Origin: Parus major | Lineage: Eukaryota > Chordata > Aves > Passeriformes > Paridae | Reading direction: 5' to 3' | DNA: 64,000 nucleotides | NCBI RefSeq assembly: GCF_001522545.3 | Contig: NC_031768.1 | Span: forward strand, 6,323,555 to 6,387,554 | In this document: one piece after another, positions 48,174 through 59,100 of the stretch | Numbering within the stretch: position 1 is the stretch's first letter | Layout: each line of letters starts with the position of its first letter | Program-made: the position numbers and the translations under genes | Notes under the pieces: model-generated | Database searches by the model: none | What the model was told of the DNA's origin: nothing | What the model saw: the letters and a program-made list of their open reading frames with translations, nothing else

Positions 48174-49945
48174 GTGGTCTAACCTTGCTACAGCATTTAG
48201 CACACAAAAATAAACATGGTCTTGATGTGGTGTGGAATGTGCTAGTGACCAGCAAATGTGTGGCATAGTAGAAGGGTTTCTTCTCTCGTTTAAACCTTCT
48301 TTATCCTTTCATTGACAGGATCTGGAGTTTGCCCCATATTTATGGGAGAAACATGCAAAATAGGCACCTTGTTCATAAAAAGAACTAGCTACAAGCTCAA
48401 CATGAACTCCAGGTGAAGACATTTCTTTCTGTGCTATTAGAGGTTGCCTCCAAAGAAAGAGACAAAACCCCACCAGGACAGAAGCTCTGATTTCAGTGGA
48501 TGGAAGCCAAGTTAGCCATGAAGCATCAGGATCAGTTGCCTTGAAAAATGTATTATAAGGGCATGAAACCACTTCTGATATACAGTGAAGTCTGCTTCTC
48601 CCATCCCTGAAATTAGGTCTTACCCATACTCCTCACACACTGATACAAAAGCAAAGCCCTTCAAAGTGCATTTAGAGGGAGGAAGAGCAGCAGTGGAGCC
48701 GTGCAGAGAGAAATTGTGCTCATTGACTCGGCAGGCTGAGCCAGACGTCTCCATTCAAGCTAACAACCCAATAAATCCTATTCCCTGCAGATCACTTATT
48801 CTTCAGCATGTTCAATCAACAGGTTTGGAAAGGAGGACCTGACACTTTTCTCACTTATTTTGGCCTTCTATGGGAAAAGCAGCAGTGAAGAAAGGAAGCA
48901 GAACAAGTGGGAATGAGAAGGGCCAGGAGGAAGAACAAAACCCAAGAAAGCAGGAAGGCAGGGGAAGAAATATTGAAAAGAAATATTGAGAAGACATAGC
49001 AGAGGAAAGCAGAGATGAGAGTAACTGGAACATTGGTGAGAGAGAGCTCCTTTAGGTTAGTGTGCATTGCTGCTTTTTATTCAAGAAAGATGCACTTGGA
49101 CTGGGACAGGCAGAGAAAAAAGCAGATCTGGGACTTCAGGAGAAACATGAACTATCACACAGGCAGTGTGCCAAAATGTCTGGTTCACTAAACTTGACCA
49201 AAGCTGAAGGGAGACTTGATTGCTATCTACCATTATGTAAGGAGAAGGCATTGGATGGCAAAAAAAGATACATTATTCAAAGGACAATGCCAAGACAAGG
49301 ATCAAAAGGATCTGTTTCCCAAGAGTGCCCTTAGGCTGGAAGTTAGAATAAGGTCCTAATCAGCAAAGGAATTAGGTTTGGGGTAAACCTCAATTCCCAA
49401 CCTATTCATAATTGACCGGTTTCAGCCACTTTTGAGAAGCTGGTATTGACCAAGACTTTTGATCCATACAGATGACCCAGCTATCATTAAGACAGGGCTT
49501 GATTAAGAAACGATTTCTGGTGTAGTGCCTGCAATTGCCAATGTCTTGGTCTCTCTGACAGAGGGGATTACTGTCACTCCTGTACTGCTATTATCCTGGC
49601 AGGCTTCACCAATTTTAAGGCCACTTCTTGGAAACCCAGAATCCACTTGCTGCTTTGAAAACTTATACTGCCTTAATTTTTTTTTTTCCTATGGACAATG
49701 AGCTATCATATTTGAAGCAGAATGGATGAATTCTCAAAGCAGCTTTGATCTGTCCTAGATCCTCAAAGCAGCCTGCAAGAATAGCTTGAAAGCTTTTTAT
49801 TTAAAATAAGTGGCATTGCCTCCCCTCTCATTTTGATTGAAATAGATGATGAATGCAGGGCAAATTGTACTGTAAGCTTGATCGTGAAAGCAAGTATAAT
49901 TCTAAACCAGCCTTGATCAATAGCAGTTTCTGGTAATTGACTATA

Positions 49946-50015
<70 letters not shown>
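49946..50015. repeat. (ATCT)n microsatellite, 70 bp perfect
   Basis: Seventeen and a half uninterrupted units, likely polymorphic. Confidence 0.98.
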
Positions 50016-50739
50016 TGCCATGGGAATTTTGAATATGGTTGGTGGGGTTTTTTTTGTTGTTTTATCCATCAGCTACAAAGATGAAGCTTGAAAATGGAGG
50101 ATGGGAGAAGAAGGAGGAATTGATCAGTCATGCAGCCTCAGCTGATGGCATATCCTCAAGGCAACTTGCAAGACTTGGGGAAATGCTGACAGAATTTTCC
50201 CAGGCAGAAGGGAGCAGACTGGTGAGTCTGGCTGAACAGAGCCAGGGCTGGGGTTTCTTAGGGGCTTGTAGTGCCTCCTTGGCTGGATGAGAGAGCTTGG
50301 ATAATGGGCATGGAGAGTCAGGCTGCTGGCAAGTTACACACCTGGTGGAAAGGAAGAAAGGTGTATTAACACTTCTGCTGAGCCAAACCCCTCGTTTTTG
50401 TCAGAAGGGCAGCGTGAGAGGAAAATCAGGAGATGTTTGACCTGCCTAAGTTCAGTCCCATTGACATCCCAAACAGGTCAGGAGTGAAGGAAGGAAAATA
50501 AGTACAGTCAGGAGGATTTCTGCCTCCCTCCTTTATTGTCCCCATGAAAGCAGCTCCCCACTCATTCTGCAGTGTCTGACAGGGGTCTGGGTGCTGCACT
50601 TGAGTGACAGAAGCATTTCCCTGAGTTTTCTGCGATTGTCTGGGCTGTGACAGTCCCTGTGCCTCCCTGCCTCGGGGGTTTGTGCTCCCAAGTGATTTGT
50701 CCTCACCTAAAAGTGATGTTATCTGGAGGGAGGAAGGCG

Positions 50740-50789
50740 TGCTTGGCTCTTGCAGAGGTGACACTGCTTGGCTCTTGCAGAGGTGACAC
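50740..50789. repeat. perfect 25-bp tandem duplication
   Basis: TGCTTGGCTCTTGCAGAGG plus TGACAC is present twice with no differences (50740-50764, 50765-50789). Confidence 0.96.
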
Positions 50790-50956
50790 ACAACTGGGAG
50801 GCCTCAGCTGCACTTTGACGTGTGGTTACGTTGCTGCCAAGCTCCATATTCATACTTCATTCCCATCAGTGTTAGGTGTCTTACTTACAAGTTTTTCCAA
50901 CTCTTCCCAGCACCTACTGCATGCTGTATTAAATGCATGTCTATATCTTAATTGAG

Positions 50957-50973
50957 AAAAAAAAAAAAAAAAA
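50957..50973. repeat. A17 homopolymer
   Basis: A pure A tract that starts 23 bp after an ATTAAA. See rejected items for the retrocopy hypothesis. Confidence 0.95.
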
Positions 50974-52455
50974 TCTGCATTCCCTTCTGAATTAAATTAG
51001 AGGCTTTTCTGTCAGGTTCATTTTACTAGTGTGCCTGCATCTCAAATCAGCCCACATAAGGAGGGTGAAGAGGAACTGAACAGCTACTCCCTGATGCAGA
51101 TCTCACTGAATAAATGCAGCGGGGGCAACTCAAAGGTATCTACCAGGCCCAGAATATTTCTCTTTTCAAGTACTTTCAGAAGTGTGGGAGACTCAGGGAA
51201 GCGGCCCCTCATAGTCTCGCTGACTTCCATGACACGGAAGTCAGGCTGATTGCAAATATCCCCTGAGAAGCTCACACCTTATGTAAAAGAGCTGCGTATC
51301 AGATGAGTAGGAACTTCAAAACACTTCAAACAGGCAAAGTGAAACTTGCCCACCAAGCTTGTTGTGTGAGACAGAGCACTTCTTCCATCAAGTTTCCATG
51401 GGCTGAGGAGTTTGTGGGGTGGGGTGATGGGGTGGGGACACAAGGACAGGAGAAGGGCCCCTCACACACAGGTTGTGCCAGGCAGGCAGCAGCTGTGGGG
51501 ATTCTGTGCCTCCATCCCTCACCCCTGCCCAACACCTCTGTCCCCAAAGGGCATGGCACCTCACAGGGTGCCTCGTGCAAATGTGCCTTGGTGGAACAGG
51601 CTGAATTGGAGCAATTGGCCATGGAAAGATCATTCCAGCTAAGAAAACCTTCCAGGGAGACCCAAATGGCTGTAATTGTTTTTCTGTTCTCTTCTCCCCT
51701 ATGGCATCACCAGGAGGAAAAGGTTACAGGGCCGTGGTATGTGGAAATTTCCTCTTTCCACTTTGCCTTCCTGGGGCAGGAGGCAGCTGCAGGGATGCTG
51801 CTCAAGTATCCATGTGGTACATGGCCAGCACAGATCCACAGCCACAAAGGTGCCACATTTCCCCCATGTGGCTTGTCTGGAGCACTCCACAGCTGCAGCC
51901 CAATACTGTGGTCTCAGCATTGTCTTCTGGCCACCGAAGAATTTATCTTCATGGGCTTCATTGACTGGTAAAACCAACTGAATGAGGTAATAAAAGACAT
52001 GGGAAAACATAAGGAATCAATATTTCTAGGACTGTTCACTGAAGGCAGCAGCTGGCCCACGGTGCACCACAATGAACAGTCACATTGGGGTTTGCCCTCC
52101 TTCCCCCAACACGAGCTGGCCACAGGCAGGGCTGTGTTTGATTCCCCTAACCCAATCCCCTCTGGGAATTCTGCAATGCCTCTTACAGCATTCAGTATTT
52201 TTCTAAGACAAGCCTAAGGAAGAGGGTATTAATAGGTAGTAATTTTCCATTCTGGTACCTAATTAAGTGTATGCTACGGTTCAATTTTGCATCAGGTTTT
52301 AGTGTGTTGTATGATGATCCACATAGGGTCATAATTCACTTTAAACTGGGAAACCTGAGAACAATCTGATTTTGGGCAGCCCAGCCTTACCCTGGCCTGT
52401 AAAACCAGTCCCAGGAAGAGGATAAGTCACACACATGCCAGAAGCAAAGACATGT

Positions 52456-52488
52456 CTTCACAGACAAAGATTAACTTTGTCTGTGAAG
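52456..52488. repeat. perfect 14-bp inverted repeat with a 5-bp loop
   Basis: CTTCACAGACAAAG, loop ATTAA, then the exact reverse complement. It would form a strong hairpin in RNA or single-stranded DNA. Confidence 0.95.
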
Positions 52489-53199
52489 TTAATTTCAACA
52501 CAATAGCAACACTAAATTATGCTGATTTTAGTCAAACCTTCCTGGTCTCCTTTCTCAATTTTCCTATTCTAAACTGACAGAACTTGGTCAGACCTGGCCT
52601 TCCACTCAGACAAATGGACTAAGCCTGGAGCCTGCAGCATTTGGGCAGAGTAAAGCCAACTATTTTTTTCTTTTTCTTTTTCTTTTTTAATTAATCCACT
52701 TTGGAAAGGTTGAGGTGGCTCACTTTACAATTTGTTCTCCCCTACTCATTTCAAGTTTGCCAGCAAAACTCAATCCAAACACAAAGAGAGTAGAATAGCT
52801 GTCTTTTTATCACAAAAACAGTGTTTTCCATGTTTCCCCCAGCTTTAGCTTCCCTCCTGCTTTCTCCCTCCTTTGAACTGTACAACTAATGCAGTCCTAT
52901 GTACATCCACCACTATCATCTGCAGAGTAGTCAGAACACACAGTTAATTTACTACTGCCAACTGCTTACTGTTGTTGTCATTAACAATCTTCATTTAATA
53001 AAAAGCTTTTATCAAAATTGGTTTTCCTGGAGTACTTTCATTTTTCCCAGAAAAGACATTAAAATTAATTTGTTTTCATTCGGTCTGTACTACTGAGTGA
53101 ATACAGCAAGGAACAAAAAAGATAAACATGTGAGAGAAACCCCAAAGAGAAGGTAATGTAGAAAGAAGCAAAGCAATTGTGAATTGTGTTCTAAGGCAG

Positions 53200-53201
<2 letters not shown>

Positions 53202-53242
<41 letters not shown>
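53202..53242. repeat. (TA)n microsatellite, 41 bp
   Basis: An uninterrupted TA dinucleotide run. Confidence 0.98.
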
Positions 53243-53244
<2 letters not shown>

Positions 53245-53645
53245 GGTTTTTTTCATTTGAAAGAAAACAAAATGATTGAAGACTGGTAGAAAACATCAAA
53301 TTGCAGCGGTGGTTCGGTGCACAAGGAAGATGCTCCTCTTCTCCACAGCCCCCTGTGGCTTCTTTACTGGGGGAGGCAGAGGTGCAGAAATATTTGACCT
53401 GAGGATTTAGGGACAACTCACAGGATTTTCTGCTGGAAATGCACTGGGATTCTACTGATACTCTGCATTTCACTGACCTCCCTCTAGCAGGGCTCCTGTT
53501 TCCTTTGCATGTTTTTCACATGCAGCCTCTGCCTGTACTGCCTGAAACCTTGAAGCAAGTTTATTATTAATATCAGAGGGCATATTAAGACATTTCAACC
53601 ACCCTGTTACACAAAGAGTCATAAAAATAAAACAGGAGATACCAA

Positions 53646-53689
53646 TTCCTTCCTTCCTTCCTGTCTGTCTGTCTGTCTGTCTGTCTGTC
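53646..53689. repeat. compound (TTCC)n-(CTGT)n microsatellite
   Basis: About four TTCC units pass directly into seven CTGT units. The minus-strand open frame across it (R-Q-T-D repeats) is an artefact. Confidence 0.97.
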
Positions 53690-54784
53690 AAAAAAACCAA
53701 AACAGCAAAACAACCCCAAAATAATTTTCCCATTAATGACAGTTTTGGAAATTGGAACATTTTTGGCGAAATTCCAATTCAGAGAGTGAATTCTGCACAA
53801 ATACTCCCTGGGGACTGGATGGGGAGTCTCTCCCAGCCTTGCTCAGACTGAACACATCTCCCATGCTGTTCCATGAGCCTCTGTTTAGGGGAGGAGGGAT
53901 GACACATTATGGGAATTTCATGGTCTGATGCATCATAGAGTATGAAATATGGCAGGGGAAATCCACTCCATCCATGAGAATAAGGACATTCAGCAGCTGG
54001 AGTACAGCTCCTCTGAGACAGGGTGATGGCAGATCAGAACTGGAATATTTAGGTTTAAGTTATTTTATCCATAAACTGATTTTTCTGTAAAAAGTAGTCT
54101 AACTAAAAAAAACCCCATATTAATGAGCAGCTTTGTGTAAAAATGGAGGAACATAACATAGCACGGTTTCTGCTTTCTGGAACTGGCTTTGGAAGTGATC
54201 TGGAATGCATCCTCCCTTATTAACAAGGAAAATGTTACTTCCATTAAATAAAGAAACAGCCCTTCCCCCCCACCAGCCATCCGTGAGAAACTCTCACTCT
54301 ATTTTCTGTTTGAAATTTAAATTTTTGCGTAATACCACCCACTGTACAAAATGAATGTGATTAAAATGATGGTTTCTCTAATTTTCAATTAAAATTTATT
54401 TTAAATGTTTACCTTTCCACACTAAATGCAAATGCAGATGCGTAGTACAGCACTGGGAAACCAGAAGGTGGAAACCCACTGACCCAGTTTCCCCATCCCA
54501 GTGGACTAAAATGCAAAAAAACCAAACAAAAAGCTGTAAAAGCATTCACCTCCCCCTCCTCCAAGCCTGACGGGGCCCCAGAGTAAAACGTGCTGTGTAA
54601 AAGTCACAAAACGAAAAACATTAAAAATTAATTGGTGCAGAAAATGGCAAATGCAGTGGGATTTGGCCCATCTGTGACCCCAGTTCCAGAGGTATTTGGG
54701 GGGCACCATGTCCAGTGAGGTCATTGCTCCTCACCAGATGGGAGAGAGCAACGGGACAAGGCGAAGCTTTGGGCCTGAGGTAAA

Positions 54785-55135
54785 TTATCACAAAATCCTT
54801 TAAGTTGGAAAAGACCTCTGAGATCACTGAGTGTGACTTCTGACCGATCACCTCCTTGTCACCCAGACCATGGCCCCGAGTGCCACATCCAGCCTTCCTT
54901 AAACACCTCGGGCAGCCCATTCCAATGTCTTGTCACCCTTTCTGTGAAAAAATTCCTTCTGACATCCAAGCCAAATCTCCCCTGGCACAGCTCTAGACCG
55001 TGTTCCCTCCTCCTGTCACTTGTTCCCTGGGAGAGGAGCCTGACCCCCACCTGGCCACAACCTCTTGTCAGGGAGTTGTAGGGAGCCATAAAGTCACCCT
55101 TGAGCCTCCTTTTCTCTAAATTTTGAGAGATTTGT
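54785..55135 (-). mobile_element. CR1 3'-end fragment
   Basis: TTATCACAAAATCCTTTAAG, AAAAGACCTCTGAGATCACTG, GAGTGCCACATCCAGCC, GAAAAAATTCCTTCTGACATCC and GTCAGGGAGTTGTAGGGAGC are minus-strand CR1. It resembles the copies at 5790-6395, 13733-13940 and 56371-56622. Confidence 0.93.
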
Positions 55136-55189
55136 GATGAAAACAGCCAGTAATCCTGAAAAACTGAAGGAATTTATTTAGTGCATGTT

Positions 55190-55465
55190 AGTATTTGATT
55201 TAATATGTATTTAGCATTCAGTAAATAATGATGTGTAATAAATATTATATAAATGTATGGTATATATATTTTATATACTATTATATATTATTATACATTA
55301 TATACTATTATATATATACACAATTCTATATTTATACATTATAATCTATATTATATATTACTATTATATTAATAAATTATTATATAATATAAATGATATA
55401 TAATATAAACATATAATATTGAGATCTATTTATAGAATTACTCAATTTATATATATAAATAGGAA
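55190..55465. repeat. AT-rich low-complexity block
   Basis: Mostly TATA/ATTA-type sequence, with short inverted repeats. It sits immediately left of the G+C-rich EFHC2 promoter region, giving a sharp base-composition boundary near 55480. Confidence 0.9.
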
Positions 55466-55551
55466 GGGATTTATTTCTCCTTTGCTACTGCTGACTCTGG
55501 GCCCCTGAGGCACCCCCAGCGCTTGGTGGGGCCGGGGGTCCTGCAGAGGAA

Positions 55552-55716
55552 NNNNNNNNNNNNNNNNNNNNNNNNNNNNNNNNNNNNNNNNNNNNNNNNN
55601 NNNNNNNNNNNNNNNNNNNNNNNNNNNNNNNNNNNNNNNNNNNNNNNNNNNNNNNNNNNNNNNNNNNNNNNNNNNNNNNNNNNNNNNNNNNNNNNNNNNN
55701 NNNNNNNNNNNNNNNN
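55552..55716. other. assembly gap (165 N)
   Basis: A run of unknown bases directly next to the minisatellite. The left flank is G+C-rich (55490-55551). The repeat array or additional CpG-rich sequence probably extends into the gap. The true length is unknown. Confidence 0.99.
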
Positions 55717-55993
55717 CGGTTCGGAAAGGATCGGTTCGGGAAGGGTCGGTTCGGGAAGGGTCGGTTCGGGATAAGCGGTTCGGAAAGGGTCGGTTCGGAA
55801 AGGATCGGTTCGGGATGAGCGGTTCGGGAAGGATCGGTTCGGGATGAGCGGTTCGGGAAGGGCCGGTTCGGGAAGGATCGGTTCGGGAAGGATCGGTTCG
55901 GGAAGGATCGGTTCGGGATAAGCGGTTCGGAAGGGTCGGTTCGGAAGGGTCGGTTCGGGATGAGCGGTTCGGGAAGGATCGGTTCGGGATAAG
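55717..55993. repeat. CG-rich minisatellite, 14-15 bp unit, 19 visible copies
   Basis: Nineteen consecutive units, each beginning CGGTTCGG. Three main endings alternate: GAAGGAT or GAAGGGT (15 bp), GATAAG or GATGAG (14 bp), and AAAGGAT/AAAGGGT with shortened forms. The first eight bases are invariant in all visible copies while the tails vary. Every unit carries two CpGs. The array starts at the assembly gap and stops 34 bp before the first CRE of EFHC2. Confidence 0.97.
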
Positions 55994-56027
55994 CCCCCGC
56001 GGTTCCCGCGCGCCCCTCCCCGCCCAG

Positions 56028-56035
56028 TGACGTCA
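56028..56035. promoter_or_regulatory. cAMP-response element, upstream copy (TGACGTCA)
   Basis: A perfect eight-base CREB/ATF palindrome, 60 bp upstream of the EFHC2 start codon, in CpG-island context. Confidence 0.7.
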
Positions 56036-56043
56036 CGGCCGCA

Positions 56044-56051
56044 TGACGTCA
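56044..56051. promoter_or_regulatory. cAMP-response element, downstream copy (TGACGTCA)
   Basis: A second perfect CRE palindrome, starting 16 bp after the first and ending 43 bp before the EFHC2 ATG. Paired full CREs this close to a start codon suggest CREB, CREM or ATF control. Confidence 0.7.
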
Positions 56052-56094
56052 GGCCGCGCGGTCTCCGGGCAGCGGCAGCGGTTGAGGGGCGGCC

Positions 56095-56136
56095 ATGGCG
56101 CTGCCGCTGCTGCCCGGCTTCTCCCGCCGCCGCAAC
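56095..56136 (+). other. EFHC2: EFHC2 coding exon 1
   Basis: Fourteen codons from ATG to Asn, then GTGAGT. The first eight residues are the same as in mammalian EFHC2 as I recall it. It sits inside the CpG island, 44 bp downstream of the nearer CRE and 101 bp from the end of the minisatellite. Confidence 0.9.
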
Positions 56137-59100
56137 GTGAGTGCCCGCCCGGGCAGCCTCCAGCCCGCTCGGGCAGCCTCCAGCCCGCTCTGCTGCCCAC
56201 TCTCCTGCCCTGCCCCGGAGCTCCGGGGCCGCGGGGGCCGTGCCGGGGCGGTCCCGGGCGGGGCGGGGCCGTTACTGCCGGCCCCGCAGTTGGAGGCGAG
56301 GCGGCCTGGTGCGCTGAGCGGGTCCGGCCTCAGCGGCGGCGTGCGGGTACTGTGCGGCAGGACGGGCGGAGCTGAGGCTAAACTACACCGGGGATGGTTT
56401 AGGCTGGACACCAGGAGGAGGTTTTTCCCAGAAAGGCTGATTAGGCATGGGAACGGGCTGGCCGGGGAGGCGGTGGAGTCGCCACCGTCCCTGGAGGTGC
56501 TCAAGGAAAGGCTGGATGTGGCACTCAGGGCCATGGGCTGGGTGACACGGTGGTGATCGGCCACAGGTTGCACTCGATGGTTTCAGAGATCTTTTCTAAT
56601 CTCACTGCTGCTGTGATCTGGTAACTGCTTTGGGGCAGTCTGAGCTCTTGTTGCAGTTCTAATAGAGCTAAACAGGGAGAGACAGATGCCCTCTACATAA
56701 ACCAAAAAAAGCTTTGCTAGAGAGGGCAGTGACAGGGATGCTGATGTGCTGTTTCAGGGTTGCCAGTACTATTAATACAGGCTAAATAGACAAGATGGTA
56801 ATTTTATCACAGCAAACAAAAGAGAAGGCTGCCATCACTACTTCAAAATTTTTCATCAAGGATAGCTAGGAATTTGATGAACACACTCTGTAGTATGAAG
56901 CAGTGCAAGTCTGTAAGGCAGAATTTCTGCACAGCACTGTAGCTGGTGCCTTCAGGAGGCAAATGAAACAATGTATTTTAACATTCTTAAAAATGTTAAA
57001 ATACCTGGAAGAGAATCTTTTGTTTTCACACTATAAGCACGTTGTGGCCAAGGTTGCCCATAGAACACGTCAATACCCCACTGCTGGAAGTGTTCCAGAC
57101 CAGGTTGGGTGCAGCTCTGAGCAACCTGGTCTGGTGGAAGGTGTCCCTAGCCATGAAAAGGGGGATGGAACTGAATGATCTTTAAGGTCTCTTACAACAC
57201 AGGCCATTCTATAGTTCTATGATAGAAAAGAGATAGACACAAAGCTGCCCAGGTGCAGGGAGCATGAAACTGTTGAAATATGTGGACTTCCAGCTTCACT
57301 GTGTGTCAGCACTGCACAGGTGTGTGCAAACAGGACCTCTTGCAAGCCCAGCCTAAAGACAGTGAGGATCTTTCAGGCATCTTCCCTGGAAACAGCTGGA
57401 TGCTGTTGTTTTGGAAGGGGTATAAAAAAAAGGTCTGGTGGTGAATACTCAGTCTCTTGCTGAATTGAGATTTGTTTTGTTAAGGATTGGTTGTGTGTGT
57501 AACACTTGAGGTGGCTGCTCAGTGGGTGTATCAGCAGCCCTGGAATATATGTGTGCCATTGGTACCTGGCTGGGTGGAAGCAGAATAGTTCAGCTCAGGG
57601 ATATCTGTGGTTTCTTGTTCTCCAAACTTCAATTTAACTTAATTGATTTAATTTAACTTCACATGCTTGGGAAGAGTTACTGACAGAGAGTGTTGAGCAC
57701 CCCATGCTGAAGTGGGTACAGTGAGTATGTTACGAGAACTAAAGGTGTGGGAGCTGTCACAAAGTGCCACAAGACAACATTATAAAACCATGGTTAGACC
57801 CTTGTTAGGGCTCCACATTGCACTTTCTGTCAGTCCTTGAAACAATGGAGTTAATAATGACAACTCACCTGCACAAATGAGAGGCTGGGAATAACACATT
57901 TAAAGGAAAAAAAAGGTATCACTGCTATAGATATATTGAAAAAGAAGAAATTGTTTCCACCTGCCAGGACTGTGAACATCACCAGCATCACTTACTCCAC
58001 AGAAACAACAGTGGCAAAACATTCCCTGAAGAAGGATGCCCAAGGGACAGGGGATTGTTGTTCCTATCAGCCTTTGGTTTATAATTAAGGGTATTAATTC
58101 CACTTATTACTGTTACAGCTCCTAGTGAAATTCTCTTGTCTCTACTCCTAATGCTTCCACCTGCCTCATCTGTAGACACACAAAAGGCATGGAAGGGGAG
58201 TACATGTGTCTTCTGTCTACCTTGGATGTGTTTAATAAGGTGGCTGGGCTGCCTCCAGAAAATCAGAGCTTTAGGGTAGTGTTCAAAATCAAAATTACAG
58301 TAGTTTGTGTACACAGAAGTCCATTCATAAAAAAACCCCCTTCACTTTGAAAGCAGAAGTCCAAAGATCAGCTGCTCATCAGCAGTGCCTGTGATTTTTT
58401 GTTTGTGGGTGATGAGGAGATTTAACAATACAGGTATTTTGAGCACCTGGTGGAAACACAGCATATAAAAGGTTTTCTCTATTACTGCAAGAAAAAGGTT
58501 GTGCATTTGGAGCCTGGACCGTGTCAGGGATGGCTGCTCCTTATGGTACTGGATTGATGTCCTTGCCTATGTCAGCAGCAAAAAGGAGGGTGAGAAACAC
58601 GTATTCATATGGGTCAGATTTGCCAAGTGCTGGATGACCAGGATATTTTCTTGCCTGATGTTTGAAATCCCTCTCAGACAGAAAATTCTGTGTAACAATC
58701 CTCCATGACATTTCTTAGAGAATTGGACAATACGTTTATAGATCTCAGGGGGAAACAACATCCTTGAAAAACTGCAAAAAATTCTGTTGAAAACTTTAGT
58801 GGCACAGTAGAAATTCCACATCTTCCTTGTTTATTGCTTGGAATTCCCCTCAGCTGTGCTACTGTCGCCATCTCTGTGTTTCCTGCCTGACATATTTTCT
58901 GCTGCTCTGTAACCCACAAAACAGGTCATTAGTTTTTCTTGATCAAGAACATTTGCCAGCCTCTTTATAAATAACTGTGCCTTCTGGCCCTTCTTTCCCT
59001 GGCCATCTTTCCCTGAACCCCTTCCACTACCTCCTGCCCTTCAGCCCTGCTCCCCCAGATCTCTGTCTGTTCACAGCCCCCAAACCTGAATCTTCCTGTG

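Larger units (their letters stand above)
47625..54784. other. intergenic sequence rich in simple repeats
   Basis: Carries four microsatellites, a 25-bp duplication and the 14-bp foldback. A second hairpin is at 51220-51244 (CTGACTTCC, 7-nt loop, GGAAGTCAG). A 222-codon frame at 51303-51971 is not recognisable. Confidence 0.6.
55990..56380. promoter_or_regulatory. CpG island and promoter of EFHC2
   Basis: Very G+C- and CpG-rich sequence around EFHC2 exon 1. It is bounded on the left by the CG-rich minisatellite and on the right by a CR1 copy in intron 1. It holds two CRE palindromes. No TATA box is apparent. Confidence 0.85.

Noticed and set aside
50640..50973. Processed retrocopy ending in ATTAAA and A17
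   Set aside because: No coding similarity upstream and no clear target-site duplication. Avian CR1 machinery rarely makes poly(A) retrocopies. A simple A tract is more likely.
55717..55993. CRISPR-like array of short repeats
   Set aside because: The units are contiguous with no unique spacers, and the genome is vertebrate. It is a minisatellite.
55485..56036. 183-codon minus-strand frame of repeated S-F-P-N-R type units
   Set aside because: It is the minisatellite and the gap read in an open frame. It crosses unknown bases and has no independent support.
56049..56573. 174- and 153-codon frames across EFHC2 exon 1 and intron 1
   Set aside because: The + strand frame shares the EFHC2 ATG but reads through the GTGAGT donor into intron and CR1. 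The minus frame is its shadow.
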